NCBI RefSeq assembly: GCF_900564145.1
Contig: NZ_UOOB01000002.1
Span: 558,001 to 622,000 of the forward strand
Reading direction: 5' to 3'
From: Comamonas sp. lk
GTDB taxonomy: Bacteria > Pseudomonadota > Gammaproteobacteria > Burkholderiales > Burkholderiaceae_C
Length of the DNA stretch: 64,000 bases
Both the position numbers and the translations under genes were made by a program. The notes under the pieces were generated by a model. That model did not search any database. It had not been told where the DNA came from and saw only the letters and a program-made list of their open reading frames with translations. Shown here in pieces: positions 61,298 to 64,000 of this stretch. Positions within the stretch are counted from its first letter, which is position 1. Every line of letters begins with the position of its first letter.

Positions 61298-62146
61298 ATG
61301 ACCCAAGCCTATATTCTTACCCTATCCTGCCCCGATCGCCTAGGGCTGGTGCATGCCGTCTCGGGCTTTCTGCTCGAACAAGGCGGCAACATTGAGGAAG
61401 CCGCTCAGTACAACGACCCCGCCACAGGCCTGTTTTTCATGCGCGTGCAGTTTGCCTGCGATGACAAGGACGCCTCCGCGCTGAAGGCCGCTATCACGGC
61501 TCTGGCTGACCAATATCAAATGCAGTGGAGCCTTCATTCCAAGGCCGAGCGCATGAAGACCGTCATCATGGTCAGCAAGGAAGGCCATTGTCTCAATGAT
61601 TTGCTGTTCCGCTGGAAATCCGGCCTGCTGCCCATCGAGATTCGTGCCATCGTCAGCAATCACCGCGAGTTCTATCAGCTCGCTGCCAGCTACAACATTC
61701 CCTTTCATCACATTCCCGTGACGGCCGGCACCAAGGCCCAGGCCGAAGAGCGCCAGTACGAAATCATTCAGGAAGAAGGCGCAGAGCTGGTGGTTTTGGC
61801 CCGCTACATGCAAGTGCTGTCCAACGACCTGTGCACCAAGCTGTCGGGTCGGGCCATCAATATTCACCACAGCTTCCTGCCCAGCTTCAAGGGTGCCAAG
61901 CCTTACTACCAGGCCCATGACCGTGGTGTGAAGCTGATCGGAGCCACCGCCCACTATGTGACGGCCGACCTGGACGAAGGCCCCATCATCGAGCAGGACG
62001 TGGCCCGCGCCGATCATACCGACACCGTCGAGACGCTGACCGCTCGCGGCCGCGACACCGAAAGCCAGGTGCTGGCCCGTGCCGTGAAATGGCATAGCGA
62101 ACGCCGCGTGATCCTCAACGGTCACAAGACCGTGGTCTTTCGTTAA
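61298..62146 (+). CDS. purU: Formyltetrahydrofolate deformylase
   Basis: This 282-residue enzyme hydrolyses 10-formyl-THF to formate and THF, balancing one-carbon pools. It has an N-terminal ACT domain (ILTLSCPDRLGLVHAVSGFL, about residues 6-25) and a formyltransferase-like C-terminal domain with VSKEGHCLNDLLFRWKSG at about 93-110, IRAIVSNH at about 115-122, and NIHHSFLPSF at about 188-197 with the catalytic His and nearby Asp in DRGVKLIGATAHYV. The ATG at 61298 is used. The longer frame to 60974 overlaps the divergent gene. Confidence 0.95.
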   Translation: MTQAYILTLSCPDRLGLVHAVSGFLLEQGGNIEEAAQYNDPATGLFFMRVQFACDDKDASALKAAITALADQYQMQWSLHSKAERMKTVIMVSKEGHCLNDLLFRWKSGLLPIEIRAIVSNHREFYQLAASYNIPFHHIPVTAGTKAQAEERQYEIIQEEGAELVVLARYMQVLSNDLCTKLSGRAINIHHSFLPSFKGAKPYYQAHDRGVKLIGATAHYVTADLDEGPIIEQDVARADHTDTVETLTARGRDTESQVLARAVKWHSERRVILNGHKTVVFR

Positions 62147-62204
62147 TGCCTGTGGGTCATAGGCCAACCGTGATGCCAATGGTGACGTACTGCACAATCC
62201 GCAC

Positions 62205-63131
62205 ATGGGGATAACCGTCACCAACACCGTCACCGGTAGCGCCGCGGCCATGAACAGCAGCGGTGCACGGCGTATCCCGCCCATACAGTGCCTACTCACT
62301 TTTGAAGCCCTGGCCCGCCTGCGCTCCGTCACGCAGACGGCGGAAGAGCTGTGCGTCACCCCCAGTGCCGTCAGCCACCGCGTCAAGCAGCTGGAACAGA
62401 TTCTCGGCACGCGCCTTTTTGGCCGTGCCGATTTTTCTTTGACCACTGACGGCAGCGCCTACCTGGCCCATGTGCGCGAAGGCCTGGGCGCGTTGCAACG
62501 CTTTCCCGGCGCCTCGGCCGCACCGGGCAGAAGACGGCTCAAGCTGGCCGTCACGCCCACGTTTGCACGCGTCATCCTGATTCCACGCCTGCGCCAGTTC
62601 ACCGATACCTATCCCGAAATCGATATTGCGTTGCAGGTATCCATCCCGCTGCTCGATGTGATTGCCGAAGATGCCGACCTGATGGTGCGCTATGGCGCCG
62701 GCCACTACGCCGATGTGGAGCATATCGAGCTGGCACGCGACGTGGTTACCCCGTTGGCATCGCCCGCCTTCATCCGCGAATACGGTCCCTTCGAGTGCCC
62801 CGAAGATCTGGAAGGCCTGCCGCTGCTGCGCAGCCCGCTGGAGCCCTGGCGCACCTGGTTTGCCGCCACTGGTCTGCAGATGGCCGAGCCCAATGAAGGC
62901 TCCCAGTTCAACGACATCGGCCTGATGTGCGACGCCGCCGCTGCCAGCATGGGCGTGGCCCTGGTACGCCACAAGCTGGGCGCGCCCTGGATGGAAAACG
63001 GCACACTGGTGCGTCTGTTCGATGTGGATGCCCCCAGCCCCCATGCCCACTATCTGTGCTGGGAAACCGGCACCATGGACCGCTGGGAATGCGCGGCCTT
63101 TGCCGAATGGCTGCGCAAGGCCATGGGCTGA
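62205..63131 (+). CDS. LysR-family regulator (GcvA-like)
   Basis: This 308-residue regulator has the helix-turn-helix around residues 30-85 (ARLRSVTQTAEELCVTPSAVSHRVKQLEQILG) and a GcvA-type effector domain. It has 23 unusual N-terminal residues; an ATG at 62250 would give 293 residues, and neither has a clear ribosome binding site. It is 59 bases after purU and 137 bases before the binding-protein gene, in the same direction. Which it controls is unknown. Confidence 0.88.
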   Translation: MGITVTNTVTGSAAAMNSSGARRIPPIQCLLTFEALARLRSVTQTAEELCVTPSAVSHRVKQLEQILGTRLFGRADFSLTTDGSAYLAHVREGLGALQRFPGASAAPGRRRLKLAVTPTFARVILIPRLRQFTDTYPEIDIALQVSIPLLDVIAEDADLMVRYGAGHYADVEHIELARDVVTPLASPAFIREYGPFECPEDLEGLPLLRSPLEPWRTWFAATGLQMAEPNEGSQFNDIGLMCDAAAASMGVALVRHKLGAPWMENGTLVRLFDVDAPSPHAHYLCWETGTMDRWECAAFAEWLRKAMG

Positions 63132-63267
63132 CAGCCATCAAGTGCTTGCGCCATACCCAGGTCAAAACAGCCTAACGTCTCCCCCTGCCGACACTGCAGC
63201 ACTTTTACTCTTCTCCCCCTGTTGCAAGCCATCCACCATGGACTGACAACACAAAGACAGGAGACAT

Positions 63268-64000
63268 ATGCGCAGCACACTGCCCGGCGTTTGGCTGATC
63301 GCCGCCATTGCAGCCACCGGTTTGTCGGCACAGGCCCAGGAAAATCACCTGACGATAGCGGCCAGCCTGCCGCTGTCCGGAGCCCAGGCTGAAGCCGGCA
63401 AGGAAGGGCAGGCCATCATGCAGGCCCAGATCGAGGCACTCAACCGTCAGGGCGGCCTGGGCGGACGGGCGCTGACGCTCAAGATCCTGGACGACGGCTA
63501 CGATCCCCAGCGCGCTGCCAGCAACGCGCGCCAGCTGATTCATGAAGGCGCGGTGGCCCTGCTCAACTGCTGGGGCACGGCCAGTTGCAGCGCCATCCAA
63601 GCCGAGCTGCAGCAAGGTCAGACGCCTCTGGTGGGAGTCATAGCCGGAGCCGGCAGCATGCGCCAGCAGCCGGGCCGCTATGCCTATCCCTTGCGCGCCA
63701 GCGCCCAGGCTGAAATCGCCGCCATGCTGCAGCAGATGCAGACTCTGGGCCAACAGCAGATTGCCATCGTTCATCAGAATGACGGCTTTGGCAAAGACAG
63801 CCTGCAGATCGCACTTTCGGCGCTGGCCGGCGCAGGGCACAAACCGCTGGCAACGCTGGCCATAGAGGCCTCGGGCAGCAATGCGCCCGAGCTTGCCAAG
63901 CAGCTGGCGGCCCTGCCCGGCTTGCAAGCCGTCATCGTGCTGGCCGGCGCTCCGGCCACCATAGGTCTGATCACCAGGGCGCGGCAAGCCCAGGTCGGCA
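63268..64000 (+). CDS. Periplasmic binding protein of branched-chain type, 3'-truncated by the window
   Basis: This reading frame starts at the ATG at 63268 with AGGAGACAT upstream and stays open for 244 codons to the window end. It begins with a signal peptide (MRSTLPGVWLIAAIAATGLSA) and then the type I receptor fold with LTIAASLPLSGAQAEAGKEG at about residues 28-47, LDDGYDPQRAASNARQLI at about 74-91, and HQNDGFGKDSLQIAL at about 162-176. This matches ABC receptors for branched-chain amino acids and related solutes. The rest of the gene and any importer lie outside the window. Confidence 0.88.
   Translation, partial: MRSTLPGVWLIAAIAATGLSAQAQENHLTIAASLPLSGAQAEAGKEGQAIMQAQIEALNRQGGLGGRALTLKILDDGYDPQRAASNARQLIHEGAVALLNCWGTASCSAIQAELQQGQTPLVGVIAGAGSMRQQPGRYAYPLRASAQAEIAAMLQQMQTLGQQQIAIVHQNDGFGKDSLQIALSALAGAGHKPLATLAIEASGSNAPELAKQLAALPGLQAVIVLAGAPATIGLITRARQAQVG

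Overview
The window looks like the chromosome of a betaproteobacterium of the family Comamonadaceae, probably Comamonas or a close relative. This rests on the high G+C coding sequence, three orphan Bug/TctC-type periplasmic binding proteins, lineage-typical small proteins (DUF3567, DUF1840), a livG-livH-livM-livK-livF operon fused to acyl-CoA ligase genes, and two dispersed intergenic repeat families. The species is inferred from sequence alone. Gene density is high, with almost no gene-free space. No rRNA, tRNA, CRISPR array, prophage or transposase gene was seen.

Layout. 1-3.6 kb: an MFS exporter, a SoxR-type redox regulator, and a divergent Rid-family gene plus second MFS exporter behind a clear SoxR box. 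3.7-5.8 kb: a MocR-type GntR/aminotransferase regulator and a small membrane protein. 5.8-11 kb: htpG with a sigma32-like promoter, a 23S rRNA pseudouridine synthase with a very long repetitive RGD-rich N-terminus, and a Crp/Fnr regulator. 11.2-19.9 kb: one long operon with an acyl-CoA synthetase, a complete branched-chain-type ABC importer (ATPase, two permeases, binding protein, second ATPase) and a PaaK-like ligase. This suggests import and CoA activation of a carboxylic acid, aromatic or fatty. 20-26.6 kb: a Bug protein, a DUF1840/cfa/membrane-anchored protein operon, a zinc aminopeptidase lipoprotein and an EptA-type phosphoethanolamine transferase. 26.6-31 kb: an ABC importer of the SsuABC/ThiXYZ type with two different binding proteins and a purine/pyrimidine-type deaminase.

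31-43.9 kb: a long imperfect palindrome in the only sizeable gene-free stretch, an IPNS-like oxygenase, an acyl-CoA-binding protein, a porin, an AraC regulator facing a TauD-like dioxygenase/BKACE/Bug operon, an M20 amidohydrolase, a molybdopterin oxidoreductase and a diguanylate cyclase. 44-50.7 kb: a LysR regulator divergent from a five-gene operon (pirin, YcaC-like hydrolase, YtcJ-like amidohydrolase with a Cys/His tail, DoxX, MFS), with a near-perfect palindrome between them. This looks like a small inducible detoxification module and is the best candidate here for an undescribed system. 50.8-64 kb: a Bug protein, TraB/GumN protein, fumarylacetoacetase-like hydrolase with divergent IclR regulator, DUF3108 protein, DUF3567 protein, AbrB-type permease, ChaN-like lipoprotein, a PAS-GGDEF-EAL protein with a degenerate GGDEF, purU, a LysR regulator, and the start of a periplasmic binding protein cut by the window edge.

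The most unusual non-coding signal is a dispersed palindromic repeat related to ATAGCTGCCAGCGCTT. It serves as intergenic hairpins or terminators, and degenerate copies also appear to lie in frame inside four proteins. A second repeat pair flanks the livK-like gene and shows compensatory base changes in its hairpin stem.
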